Source: Clostridiaceae bacterium (GTDB taxonomy: Bacteria; Bacillota; Clostridia; DSM-8532). Taken from it: a stretch of 35,583 bases of DNA. The notes beneath the pieces are model-generated. The model was not told the origin of the DNA, searched no databases, and saw nothing but the letters and a program-made list of their open reading frames with translations. Both the position numbers and the translations under genes were made by a program. Shown here piece by piece: positions 1 to 7,606 of the stretch; the first letter of the stretch is position 1, and every line of letters begins with the position of its first letter. Location of the stretch: contig JAAYNX010000025.1 of NCBI GenBank assembly GCA_012520615.1, positions 1 through 35,583 on the forward strand, written 5' to 3'.

Positions 1-3
1 ATA

Positions 4-1203
4 ATGGGAAAAGCTTTGATAATTGGTGCAGGCGGGGTTGCCAGTGTAGTTGTACACAAATGTTGCCAGAATCCGGATATTTTTGAGGAAATAATGATTG
101 CCAGCAGAACCATCGAGAAGTGTGATGCTCTTAAACGCAAGCTTGATGGGGGTAAAACAAAAATTCAAACTGCTCAGGTTAATGCTGATGATACGAATCA
201 AGTTATTGAGCTAATAAATAAATTTAAACCCGATGTGGTTATAAATGTTGCTTTGCCTTATCAAGACCTAACAATTATGGATGCATGTCTAGCAACAAGT
301 GTTCATTATTTGGATACGGCAAACTATGAGCCGCCAGAAATTCCGAAGTTCGAGTATAAATGGCAATGGGCTTACAGAGAGAAGTTTAAAAAGGCAGGAA
401 TAACAGGTCTTTTAGGAAGCGGATTTGATCCCGGAGTGACTGGGGTTTTCTGTGCATATGCTCAAAAGCATTATTTTGATGAAATCCACACAATAGATAT
501 ATTGGATGCCAATGCCGGAGATCATGGCTATCCTTTTGCCACCAATTTCAATCCTGAAATAAACATCCGTGAGATAACGGCCAAAGGTAGATATTTTAAA
601 GAGGGAGAATGGATTGAAACCAATCCTCTGGAAATTAAAAGGACTTATGATTTCCCCGAAATAGGGTCTAAAAATATTTATCTACTATACCATGAAGAAT
701 TGGAATCCCTTGCAATTAACATTAAGGGTGTAAAGAAAATCAGGTTTTGGATGACCTTTTCCGATAATTACTTAAATCATCTTACTGTGCTGCAGAATGT
801 GGGTATGACATCGATAGAGCCAATTGAATTTGAAGGTAAAATGATTCAGCCAATACAATTTTTAAAGGCAGTTCTGCCCGATCCTGCTTCTTTGGGGCCG
901 AGAACCAAGGGCAAGACAAATATCGGGTGCATTATTCAGGGAACTAAGGACGGAAAACCAAAAACCTATTATGTTTACAATGTGTGTGATCACCAGGAAT
1001 GCTATAAAGAGGTGGGCTCACAGGCTATATCTTACACAACAGGTGTTCCCGCAATGATTGGTGCTATGATGATATTAAAGGGGCTTTGGAGAAAACCCGG
1101 AGTATATAATGTTGAAGAATTTGATCCCGATCCCTTTATGGATGCATTGAATAAATATGGTTTGCCATGGAAGGAAAGCTTTTCGCCGACACTTTTAGAT
1201 TGA
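4..1203 (+). CDS. Carboxynorspermidine/carboxyspermidine dehydrogenase (saccharopine dehydrogenase family)
   Basis: This 399-residue cytosolic oxidoreductase belongs to the saccharopine dehydrogenase/Lys1-like family. It would reductively condense aspartate semialdehyde with putrescine or diaminopropane, using NADPH, to give carboxy(nor)spermidine. The N-terminus runs straight into a Rossmann dinucleotide loop (IIGAGGVAS, about residues 6-14), and the C-terminal half has the family's catalytic/dimerisation domain. The assignment over a true lysine-pathway saccharopine dehydrogenase rests on the next gene, a carboxynorspermidine decarboxylase whose start lies 9 bases past this stop. The start codon is only 4 bases into the window, so the ribosome site is not visible, but the N-terminus looks complete. 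Whether the substrate is putrescine or diaminopropane cannot be read from sequence; the agmatinase at 32.2-33.05 kb favours putrescine. Confidence 0.88.
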   Translation: MGKALIIGAGGVASVVVHKCCQNPDIFEEIMIASRTIEKCDALKRKLDGGKTKIQTAQVNADDTNQVIELINKFKPDVVINVALPYQDLTIMDACLATSVHYLDTANYEPPEIPKFEYKWQWAYREKFKKAGITGLLGSGFDPGVTGVFCAYAQKHYFDEIHTIDILDANAGDHGYPFATNFNPEINIREITAKGRYFKEGEWIETNPLEIKRTYDFPEIGSKNIYLLYHEELESLAINIKGVKKIRFWMTFSDNYLNHLTVLQNVGMTSIEPIEFEGKMIQPIQFLKAVLPDPASLGPRTKGKTNIGCIIQGTKDGKPKTYYVYNVCDHQECYKEVGSQAISYTTGVPAMIGAMMILKGLWRKPGVYNVEEFDPDPFMDALNKYGLPWKESFSPTLLD

Positions 1204-1211
1204 GGTTTAAA

Positions 1212-2348
1212 ATGGATATAGATTTTAGTTCATGCCCCACACCATGCTATATTGTAGATGAAAGACTCCTTGAAAAGAATCTTCAGATACTGCACACTGT
1301 ACAGGAACGTACAGGATGCAGTATTCTTCTAGCTCTCAAGGGCTTTTCGATGTTTTCTGTATTTCCTCTGGTAGGTCGCTATCTAAAAGGCATAACTGCC
1401 AGTTCATTATTTGAGGCTAGACTTGGCTATGAGGAAATGGGACAGGAAGTGCACATCTATTCTCCTGCTTATATTGAGGAAGAATTCGATGAAATTCTAA
1501 AATATTGTGATCACATTGTATTTAATTCTTTTAGTCAATGGAGTAAGTATAAAAGCAGAGTAGTAGGAGCATCAAAGAATATTGAATGCGGAATTCGCAT
1601 AAATCCGGAATACTCTGAAATTGAAACCCCCATATATAATCCCTGTTATCAGAATTCAAGATTAGGTGTAACACTTTCAAACTTTAAGCCTAATGAACTT
1701 GAAGGTATACAGGGTATTCATTTCCATACTATGTGCGAGCAAAATTCGGATACTTTGGAACGTACGGTAAAGGTTGTAGATGAAAAGTTCGGGCAATATA
1801 TTAGCAGAGTGAAATGGATAAACATGGGCGGCGGCCATCATATAACCAGAGATGATTATGATATTGAAACCTTGATAAGGTCAATTTTGTTCTTTAAAAA
1901 TAAGTACGGAGTTGAGGTATATCTTGAGCCGGGAGAGGCTGTCGCTCTCAATACGGGGTATTTAGTTTCGAAGGTTCTGGACATTGTGAATAATGGAATG
2001 GATATTGCTATATTAGACACTTCAGCAGCATGCCATATGCCCGATGTTCTAGAGATGCCATACAGGCCAAATATAATTGGCGCAGGAATGCCAAATGAAT
2101 ATGAATACAACTATCGCCTTGGTGGGCCGACCTGCCTTGCGGGCGATGTAATTGGGGACTATTCGTTCAGGGAACCTTTGAAACCCGGTGATAAGCTGGT
2201 ATTCTGTGATATGGCTCATTACACCATGGTTAAGAATAATACGTTTAATGGTGTGAATCTGCCTTCTATAGCCACTTTTAATGAAAAAAGCGGAATAAGA
2301 ATAATAAGAGAATTCAGGTATGAGGACTACAAATCACGTTTATCGTAA
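1212..2348 (+). CDS. nspC: Carboxynorspermidine/carboxyspermidine decarboxylase
   Basis: PLP-dependent fold-III (alanine racemase-like) decarboxylase of 378 residues that removes CO2 from carboxy(nor)spermidine to give (nor)spermidine, the last step of the alternative polyamine route. Visible features are the probable PLP lysine in ALKGFS (K43), the glycine-rich phosphate loop GGGHH (about 206-210), EPGEA (about 239-243), the CHMPDVLEMPYRP segment (about 274-286) and GPTCLAGDVIG. I chose ATG 1212 because GAGG lies at 1202-1205, overlapping the stop of the dehydrogenase gene. An upstream in-frame ATG at 1167 would lie inside that gene with no ribosome site. Tight coupling implies one transcript with the dehydrogenase. 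Confidence 0.93.
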   Translation: MDIDFSSCPTPCYIVDERLLEKNLQILHTVQERTGCSILLALKGFSMFSVFPLVGRYLKGITASSLFEARLGYEEMGQEVHIYSPAYIEEEFDEILKYCDHIVFNSFSQWSKYKSRVVGASKNIECGIRINPEYSEIETPIYNPCYQNSRLGVTLSNFKPNELEGIQGIHFHTMCEQNSDTLERTVKVVDEKFGQYISRVKWINMGGGHHITRDDYDIETLIRSILFFKNKYGVEVYLEPGEAVALNTGYLVSKVLDIVNNGMDIAILDTSAACHMPDVLEMPYRPNIIGAGMPNEYEYNYRLGGPTCLAGDVIGDYSFREPLKPGDKLVFCDMAHYTMVKNNTFNGVNLPSIATFNEKSGIRIIREFRYEDYKSRLS

Positions 2349-2470
2349 CTAATAATCTGTAAAATATAAGTTGCTTATTATCAAAAAATCTTATAGCCAT
2401 GACATAATGGAACTACCGGACCTTTACTAGCATAACCTAAGTATAGACAGATGCTCAGGTGATGAATTAT

Positions 2471-3217
2471 ATGGGTCCTTTTTCTCGTAGAACAATCCTA
2501 CATACCGTCCAACCTAATGACAGCCTCTTTTGGATAGCCCAGCGTTATAATACTACTGTTGAGGCAATTATTTCCGCCAATCCCGGTGTTGATTTAAGTA
2601 CGATTTATATAGGCCAAGTGATAAATATTTGGCCTGGTTATAAAACTCCCGATAAAAATAGACCCGCAAATTGTATAACACAAGCTCAGCTTAATCTTAG
2701 CAATCATCTAAGACTGCTCTGGGAACAGCACATTACTTGGACTAGACTCACAATCATAAGTATGGTTTTTAATTTACCCGATGTTGACCTTGTTACCCAA
2801 AGGCTGTTAAGAAACCCAAAAGATTTTGAAGCTGCTCTTGCACCTCTGTACGGAGAGCAGGCGGCCTCAAGGTTTTCTGAACTTTTAAGGAATCATCTGA
2901 TTATAGCGGCCGATCTCGTTAACGCTGCAAAAGCAGGGGATAACAATGCAGTTGCGCAGACCGAAAGAATATGGTATGACAATGCAAGAAATATTGCAGC
3001 TTTTTTAGCCAGTATAAATCCTTATTGGTCTCGCCAGGAATGGGAAAATATGTTATTTAAACATCTTGCTCTAGTAAAAGACGAAGCGGTCTTTATGCTA
3101 ACCAACGAATTCCAAAAAGGAATCGACCTTTACGATGAAATGGAACGTCAGGCTATGATGATGGCCGATGTAATGACTAGCGGAATACTAAAGCAATTTC
3201 CGGAGCGCTTTAGGTAA
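2471..3217 (+). CDS. LysM-domain protein with C-terminal helical domain of unknown function
   Basis: About 248 residues. Residues ~10-54 form one LysM domain (HTVQPNDSLFWIAQRYNTT, then ANPGVD and IYIGQVINI), which binds N-acetylglucosamine-containing glycans such as peptidoglycan or spore cortex. The rest (~70-248) is an all-helical domain rich in Trp, His and acidic residues (LRLLWEQHITWTRL, NPYWSRQEWENML, FKHLALVKDEAV). I recall similar stand-alone clostridial domains mislabelled acetylglutamate kinase; no kinase motif is present. No signal peptide is seen, so export, if any, is by another route; an envelope or spore role is inference. ATG 2471 is preferred because AGGTGAT (2457-2463) sits 7 bases upstream; GTG 2459 and ATG 2462 would overlap that site. 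Confidence 0.75.
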   Translation: MGPFSRRTILHTVQPNDSLFWIAQRYNTTVEAIISANPGVDLSTIYIGQVINIWPGYKTPDKNRPANCITQAQLNLSNHLRLLWEQHITWTRLTIISMVFNLPDVDLVTQRLLRNPKDFEAALAPLYGEQAASRFSELLRNHLIIAADLVNAAKAGDNNAVAQTERIWYDNARNIAAFLASINPYWSRQEWENMLFKHLALVKDEAVFMLTNEFQKGIDLYDEMERQAMMMADVMTSGILKQFPERFR

Positions 3218-3304
3218 TGGATAAAATTTCTTTGTTTACTTTCGTGTCTGATACAAAAGCTATATATGCAAAAAAAAATTGCAGTAAAAATTTTGGAGGA
3301 AGAC

Positions 3305-3724
3305 ATGAAAGTAAAAGATATTATGACCAAAGATGTGGCTTGTATTAATCCTGAATCAAACGTAGTTGAAGCAGCTCAGCTAATGCAGAAGCATAATGTG
3401 GGTTCAATACCTGTTTGTGACCAGTCTGGAGTTTTAGGTATTGTAACTGATCGGGATATTATAGTCAGAAACATCGCACACGGTAAAAATCCCAGTGATA
3501 CACCAGTCAGGGATATCATGACAGGCCAGATTACTACGGCTACACCAGACATGGAAGTTGACGAGGTAACAAAAATGATGTCTGAAAAACAAATCAGAAG
3601 GGTACCAGTTGTGGAAAATAATACGATTGTTGGGATGCTTGCGCTAGGCGATGTAGCCACCGATAATCGGTTTACCATGGAAGCTTCGGAAGCTCTTTCG
3701 GAAATCTCTAAACAACGTGGTTAG
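3305..3724 (+). CDS. Two-CBS-domain protein
   Basis: A 139-residue protein made almost wholly of a tandem CBS pair (Bateman module): domain 1 from MKVKDIMTKDVACINPESNV through GIVTDRDIIVR, and domain 2 from VRDIMTGQITTATPDMEV through VGMLALGDVAT. Such modules bind adenine nucleotides and usually regulate a partner; no partner domain is attached here. ATG 3305 is chosen because GGAGGA lies at 3295-3300; the upstream in-frame ATG 3266 has no ribosome site. The last residues and stop (around 3712-3724) coincide with the point where a leucine-rich-repeat remnant on the other strand begins, so the natural C-terminus may have been shortened or rewritten by a few residues. Confidence 0.85.
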   Translation: MKVKDIMTKDVACINPESNVVEAAQLMQKHNVGSIPVCDQSGVLGIVTDRDIIVRNIAHGKNPSDTPVRDIMTGQITTATPDMEVDEVTKMMSEKQIRRVPVVENNTIVGMLALGDVATDNRFTMEASEALSEISKQRG

Positions 3725-4199
3725 TTGATTATAACCACAGTCCAAATATCTCAGCCCTACCGGTAAATCAGACAGCGTGGTCAGTTGATTATTAGCGCAA
3801 TACAGGCTTTGCAGTGTAGAGGGTAAAGGCGGAAAACCCGTTAACTTATTATTTGAGCAAGTTAAATGTGTAATCCCTTCAAAATATTCCAGCCCTTTTA
3901 AGCTGGAGATGTTTCTATATGCTGCAGTTAGTCTGGTATTCCCATCCCTTATCCTGTTTTGAATATCCGAAAGACTGAAAGCGCCCGGTTCTCCGCTTTT
4001 TCCAAGCCATTCCCATACCGCTTGTTTGAAAATTGGGTCGGTAAATTCACCGGAGATATCTGCGTTAATTGGCTGAAGCGTTGGAGTATCCGGATCTAAT
4101 GTGGGGATGGAGGTGGGAATCTGTGGAGGTATGGGTGCCGCCTGGGCTTGAAAGGCCAGATACAGGGAACACCGCTCCCATACCTGCAGGAAAGACGTT
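3712..4199 (-). pseudogene. Leucine-rich-repeat surface protein remnant
   Basis: Reading the minus strand from about 4199 down gives one open frame: a piece like the end of a signal peptide (LYLAFQAQA), a proline-rich linker (PIPPQIPTSIPTLDPDTP), an LRR N-terminal cap (EFTDPIFKQAVWEWLG), then LRR units (LEYFEGITHLTCSNNKLTG, LQSLYCANNQLTTL, LRYLDCGYNQL). A TAA in the same frame precedes it near 4201, so the signal peptide and start are lost. At its 3' end the repeats run into the stop region of the CBS gene after about three units. Intact relatives are secreted proteins with many more repeats, so this is a fragment truncated at both ends. Confidence 0.75.
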
Positions 4200-4566
4200 T
4201 ACAGACTGTAGTAATCCGGAAGTATTAAAAGCATATGGACTAAAAATAACTTACGGGACAGGGGATGGGAAACAATTTGAGCCCAACGCCAAGCTATCAA
4301 GGCAGCAAATGGCTGCAATGATAGAAAGGACTCTGAAGGCATGTTATCCCAATATTGTAATTGATACTTTGGGCCAGCCGGATTTCAAGGACCAGAAAGA
4401 TTTTTTGGACTATGCAATAGTACCTGCCAAATTTATGGCGAAATACACCATAACCGTAGGAGACGGCCAAGGAAGCTTTAATCCTAACGGTGACTGCCTG
4501 CGCCAGCAGACCTTTATATTTCTGGTTAAAGCCTATAATTTCAGAGATATGTATATTTATGAGTAG
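4183..4566 (+). pseudogene. S-layer homology (SLH) domain remnant
   Basis: The plus strand encodes two SLH-type repeats: FTDCSNPEVLKAYGLKITYG followed by FEPNAKLSRQQMAAMIERTL, then DYAIVPAKFMAKYTITVGDG followed by FNPNGDCLRQQTFIFLVKAY. SLH domains anchor exported proteins to secondary cell-wall polymers. The frame is open back to an ATG at 4069, but residues encoded by 4069-4182 are the complement of the proline-rich LRR remnant on the other strand and show no SLH similarity. No signal peptide and no third SLH repeat are present, so this looks like the C-terminal end of a lost surface protein. Expression as a short protein cannot be excluded. Confidence 0.65.
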
Positions 4567-4574
4567 AATCTGTT

Positions 4575-4673
4575 ATGCTCACTTCATATGTGAATGTGGA
4601 CGCAATCCTGCTCCGCTCCACGCATGAAATCGACAGCGACCTTGGCACTACAAGGGACTACCTCATCAAATAG
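4575..4673 (+). other. Short unassigned ORF after the SLH remnant
   Basis: A 32-codon frame (MLTSYVNVDAILLRSTHEID and so on, ending TTRDYLIK, then TAG) starts 9 bases after the SLH remnant stop. It has no clear ribosome site and I do not recognise it. Because it lies in a patch of gene fragments, it is probably another piece of a broken gene rather than a functional small protein. Confidence 0.2.
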
Positions 4674-4692
4674 AGATAGCCCCTTGTTAAAA

Positions 4693-5331
4693 TTATTCTT
4701 GTTTCACCATTTCCTGTTTACCTGTAACTTTACTGGTTTGGTCCATTTTAAAGGTGGATTTTGCTTCCTCAGTAGTAAAATACACATTTCCTTCAACTGT
4801 GGTATCAACTAGCTGAAAATTCTTCGAAGAAATATACAGATCTCCCTTAAAGGTTCCGCTTTGAATTCTTGCTTCAGGGCTCTTAACAGTAAGCTTGGGC
4901 GCAGTCAAAGTATACCTAGCTGTTACTTTTCTGTTTTCATCCTGTTCATATAATGCTATTTTTCTTTGTATTACATCATTACCGGCAGTATCTTTCTTAC
5001 CGTTTGTAAATTCACCTTCAAGAACCAATTCTTTGTCAAAGGATAAATCTGTTAACAGACAAATTATCCAAGTGCCATCTTCACTTATGGCCTTTTCAAA
5101 TGCTTCTTTTGTGTTGACCATAGAAGCGGTAGTTTTTACATCCTGATTCGCTGTTGCGGTAGGGCTCCCCATAGGGCTTGGATTTGGGCTTTGGGTCATA
5201 CCGGCGGTAGCCGTGGGAGTGCCGGTGTTTTGTGGTGAAGGAGAAGGCGTGACCTTTCCGCATCCTACTATTAAAACCGACAATAAGATTAGCAATGTAA
5301 TTATTAGTTTTACGCTTAAAATTTTCTTCAT
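4693..5331 (-). CDS. Secreted lipoprotein with predicted beta-helix-like domain
   Basis: About 212 residues. The N-terminus MKKILSVKLIITLLILLSVL ends in a lipobox (LIVGC), so the mature protein should be lipid-anchored outside the membrane. Residues ~25-65 form a Pro/Ser/Thr-rich low-complexity linker (PSPSP, TPTAT). The rest holds short strand-like repeats such as LTVKSPEARIQSGTFKGDLY and VDTTVEGNVYF, suggesting a small right-handed beta-helix; that fold is inference. GGAGGT in the leader 8 bases before the ATG at 5331 fixes the start; an upstream in-frame ATG (5355) precedes that site. It is divergently arranged from the lipid kinase gene with a ~140-bp AT-rich spacer. Function unknown. Confidence 0.75.
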   Translation of the reverse strand: MKKILSVKLIITLLILLSVLIVGCGKVTPSPSPQNTGTPTATAGMTQSPNPSPMGSPTATANQDVKTTASMVNTKEAFEKAISEDGTWIICLLTDLSFDKELVLEGEFTNGKKDTAGNDVIQRKIALYEQDENRKVTARYTLTAPKLTVKSPEARIQSGTFKGDLYISSKNFQLVDTTVEGNVYFTTEEAKSTFKMDQTSKVTGKQEMVKQE

Positions 5332-5472
5332 TAAAATACCTCCAGTTTTTTTCATAATCTTAATACAGTATTTCCTCTTTACATAAATTCACTCATACTT
5401 TTGTTTATAATTTAGTTTTTAAGAAATAATATAAAAATATTTAATATAACAATACCTATTGGGAATATAAAT

Positions 5473-6429
5473 ATGAATACAATGCATACAAACAAACATC
5501 GTAAACAAATTAAGCTTATTTTCAATCCTGCGTCCGGAGCGGCAAAAAAAGCATCGCTGCAATTAATAGATATTATTAAAGAGTTGCAGGCATGGAGGTT
5601 TGTACCTGAACCGTTTTTGACCGAACCTGATACTGATTATGCCGGGGTAGTTGCTGATGCTATTGAGCAAGGTATTCGTATGTTGGTGGTCTGTGGAGGG
5701 GATGGCACTGTTTCAGCAGTTGCCAGGGCAATGCTGGGAACCAATACGGTACTTGGGATTATTCCTACGGGGACTCAGAACAATGTGGCACTAAGCCTAG
5801 GTATTCCATCCGATATTCGTTCATCCATAGCTTTACTAAGAACAGGAAAAAACGTTAAAATAGACATAGGAATGGTCACTTGCGGCGATAATACCATGCC
5901 TTTTTTAGAAGTCTGTTCAGTGGGGTTGTTTTCTGCTTTATTTCAATCAGGTGATGATATTCAGCATGGTGACATAACCAGAATCGGTGAATTCTTAACT
6001 ACCCTTACTACGTCTAATCCCTCAAAAATAAGTCTTTTGCTAGATAATAAGCATGAAATTCAAGATGTGGGACATGCGGTGTTAGTATCTAACATGCCAT
6101 ATATAGGCCGTCAATTCAGGGTTGGAGTAGATGGTGCTTACAACGATGGTTTTTTAGATGTGATGTTTTGTGCAGATGTCCCAAAGCTTGATTTGATGGT
6201 GGGTTACATGTTAAAAAAATTAAAAAACCCAACAACAGAGATTTCACGTATTAAACAATATAAGGTGCGAAATCTGGTTATTGAAACACACCCCCCGATG
6301 CCTGTCATGATTGATGGTTCGGCATGTAAAGAGGGTACGGTCAGAATCGGGATACGCCGGCGTGCTTTAGCGGTGATGACAGGTGAAATAGCGGTTGATA
6401 CCTCAGGAAAATCGGAGGGTAAAAATTGA
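5473..6429 (+). CDS. Diacylglycerol/lipid kinase family protein (DagK/YegS type)
   Basis: A 318-residue cytosolic or membrane-peripheral lipid kinase. The N-terminal catalytic domain shows the nucleotide-binding signature FNPASGAAKK (~17-26), the diagnostic GGDGT (75-79) and GIIPTGTQNN (~96-105); the C-terminal beta-sandwich follows with DIGMV and MIDGSACK. It would phosphorylate diacylglycerol or a related lipid from ATP. Its TGA overlaps the TTG start of the following PAP2 phosphatase, so the pair is translationally coupled and could run a phosphorylation/dephosphorylation cycle on the same lipid. Start ATG 5473 has only a weak GGGA upstream; ATG 5482 is an alternative. Confidence 0.9.
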   Translation: MNTMHTNKHRKQIKLIFNPASGAAKKASLQLIDIIKELQAWRFVPEPFLTEPDTDYAGVVADAIEQGIRMLVVCGGDGTVSAVARAMLGTNTVLGIIPTGTQNNVALSLGIPSDIRSSIALLRTGKNVKIDIGMVTCGDNTMPFLEVCSVGLFSALFQSGDDIQHGDITRIGEFLTTLTTSNPSKISLLLDNKHEIQDVGHAVLVSNMPYIGRQFRVGVDGAYNDGFLDVMFCADVPKLDLMVGYMLKKLKNPTTEISRIKQYKVRNLVIETHPPMPVMIDGSACKEGTVRIGIRRRALAVMTGEIAVDTSGKSEGKN

Positions 6430-7214
6430 AACATAAAGAAACTACAAAGACGGAAGAAGTCAAGCTACCTGCACTTCAAATTCACTGGATATGGAAAAAA
6501 CTCATTGAATGGGTAAGCCGAGTTGATTATATTTATTGGGTTATACTGATTATAATTTCATTAGCTACGGCGTTTGTGCTCATACCTGATAATATACTGA
6601 ATCGCTTTTGGCTGCAAATAAAAGCACAAAAAGTATTGGTTAGTCTTGTCCTAGTATTCAGCGCAGTAGCGCTATCACTTATTTGGAAAACGGGTCAGCG
6701 CATCGATGTATGGGCATTTATGTTTTTGAATACACGGGGAAACCGCCCCCGGTGGATTGACTGGACTATGCTTGGCGCAACGCAGATAGGACATGGTATC
6801 TTTGCTGTCATTATGGCAATTGTGTTTTACCTGAGGGTGGATCATTTATTGGCTTATGAAATTATACTGGGTACTCTGACTTTGTGGCTTGTTGTTGAAC
6901 TCATGAAAATGCTTATACGTCGCAGAAGACCTTATATAAATCTTAAGGATATACGTATAGTTGGCGAAAGAGCCGGAGGGCATTCTTTTCCAAGTGGGCA
7001 TACTAGTCAAGCCTTTTTTTTAGCAACCTTACTTTTCCAACACTTCAATGCAGGTCTTTTCGGAGGGCTTATTCTTTATTCTATTGCATTCTTAGTAGGT
7101 ATAACACGCATTTATGTAGGAATGCACTATCCCAGGGATGTTATTGCCGGGTCAGTATTAGGCACCGCCTGGGGACTCCTGGGCGCCATAGTAAATAGCT
7201 ATATCAGGCATTAA
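6426..7214 (+). CDS. PAP2-family membrane phosphatase
   Basis: Integral membrane phosphatase of 262 residues. All three PAP2 motifs are present: KMLIRRRRP (K161, R168, P169), PSGH (189-192) and TRIYVGMHYPRD (R228, H234, D238). Several hydrophobic segments precede and surround these, including ~37-53, 70-87, 122-137, 145-160 and 195-230. Likely substrates are phosphatidate, phosphatidylglycerol-phosphate or undecaprenyl pyrophosphate. Translation starts at TTG 6426 within a TTGA overlap with the kinase stop, with GGAGGG at 6414-6419 as ribosome site. Coupling to the lipid kinase suggests a joint role in lipid recycling. Confidence 0.9.
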   Translation: MKHKETTKTEEVKLPALQIHWIWKKLIEWVSRVDYIYWVILIIISLATAFVLIPDNILNRFWLQIKAQKVLVSLVLVFSAVALSLIWKTGQRIDVWAFMFLNTRGNRPRWIDWTMLGATQIGHGIFAVIMAIVFYLRVDHLLAYEIILGTLTLWLVVELMKMLIRRRRPYINLKDIRIVGERAGGHSFPSGHTSQAFFLATLLFQHFNAGLFGGLILYSIAFLVGITRIYVGMHYPRDVIAGSVLGTAWGLLGAIVNSYIRH

Positions 7215-7599
7215 TTATTTCAATCTTTGAATCGTATTCTAAGAATTATGCGAACTAAAATATGGTCAAATAGATAGCGGATGCAAAATCTCACTTCGAA
7301 CGCCTCTAAGCACCCAATTCTAATAGATCAATTTCCCCGGCAAGTGATATGGCTAAGTCTTTGCTCCGCCATATCCGGCAAAGTGGTCTTTTACTCACGG
7401 GCTGCTCAATCTTTCTAATAAAGTTTTTCTGCGGTGGTTTTTCCTCAGAAGCTACCGGTTTATCTCATTGAGAAACCTTACATCCGCCACACTCAGTTAA
7501 ACCGTGGAATGTGCAATATTTAACATTGATAGGAACTGCTGGCTATGTCAAGTGAGAAATGGCGCGGGATTGCGGGGCTGGAAGGCCGCTACACTGTTT
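7215..7599. other. Gene-free stretch at the left edge of a decayed island
   Basis: This stretch holds the left ~118-bp arm of an inverted repeat (7236-7354), an imperfect hairpin around 7459-7479 (GGTTTaTCTC/GAGAAACC), and a 20-codon frame at 7544-7606 resembling a NUMOD4 motif. I see no functional gene in it. Confidence 0.6.
7236..7354 (+). repeat. Left arm of ~118-bp imperfect inverted repeat
   Basis: The segment matches the reverse complement of 9181-9297 along nearly its whole length. Shared blocks include ATGCGAACT, ATCTCACTTCGAAC, CCTCTAAGCACC, TAATAGAT and AGTGAyATGGCT, in the same order with small gaps. The two arms enclose about 2.06 kb of decayed ABC transporter sequence. Confidence 0.75.
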
Positions 7600-7606
7600 T
7601 CTCTTA
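7544..7606 (+). pseudogene. Possible NUMOD4 (HNH endonuclease) motif remnant
   Basis: This frame reads MSSEKWRGIAGLEGRYTVFS and then stops. The spacing W-x2-I-x-G-x-E-G-x-Y-x-V matches the NUMOD4 motif at the N-terminus of many phage and intron HNH endonucleases. No HNH domain follows; the ABC ATPase remnant begins immediately in another frame. It is best read as a fragment of a former mobile endonuclease gene. The match is short, so chance or another origin is possible. Confidence 0.4.

Noticed and set aside
2349-2458. Possible riboswitch or regulatory leader before the LysM gene
   Set aside because: AT-rich 110-bp gap with no stable hairpin or known riboswitch motif that I can see.
4069-4182. 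N-terminal extension of the SLH frame (MAEALEYPDLMWGW...)
   Set aside because: It is the complement of the proline-rich LRR linker; the Trp/Pro-rich sequence is an artefact of reading that strand.
4594-4812. 72-codon plus-strand frame MWTQSC...
   Set aside because: Mostly antisense to the end of the lipoprotein gene, with no ribosome site and no recognisable family.
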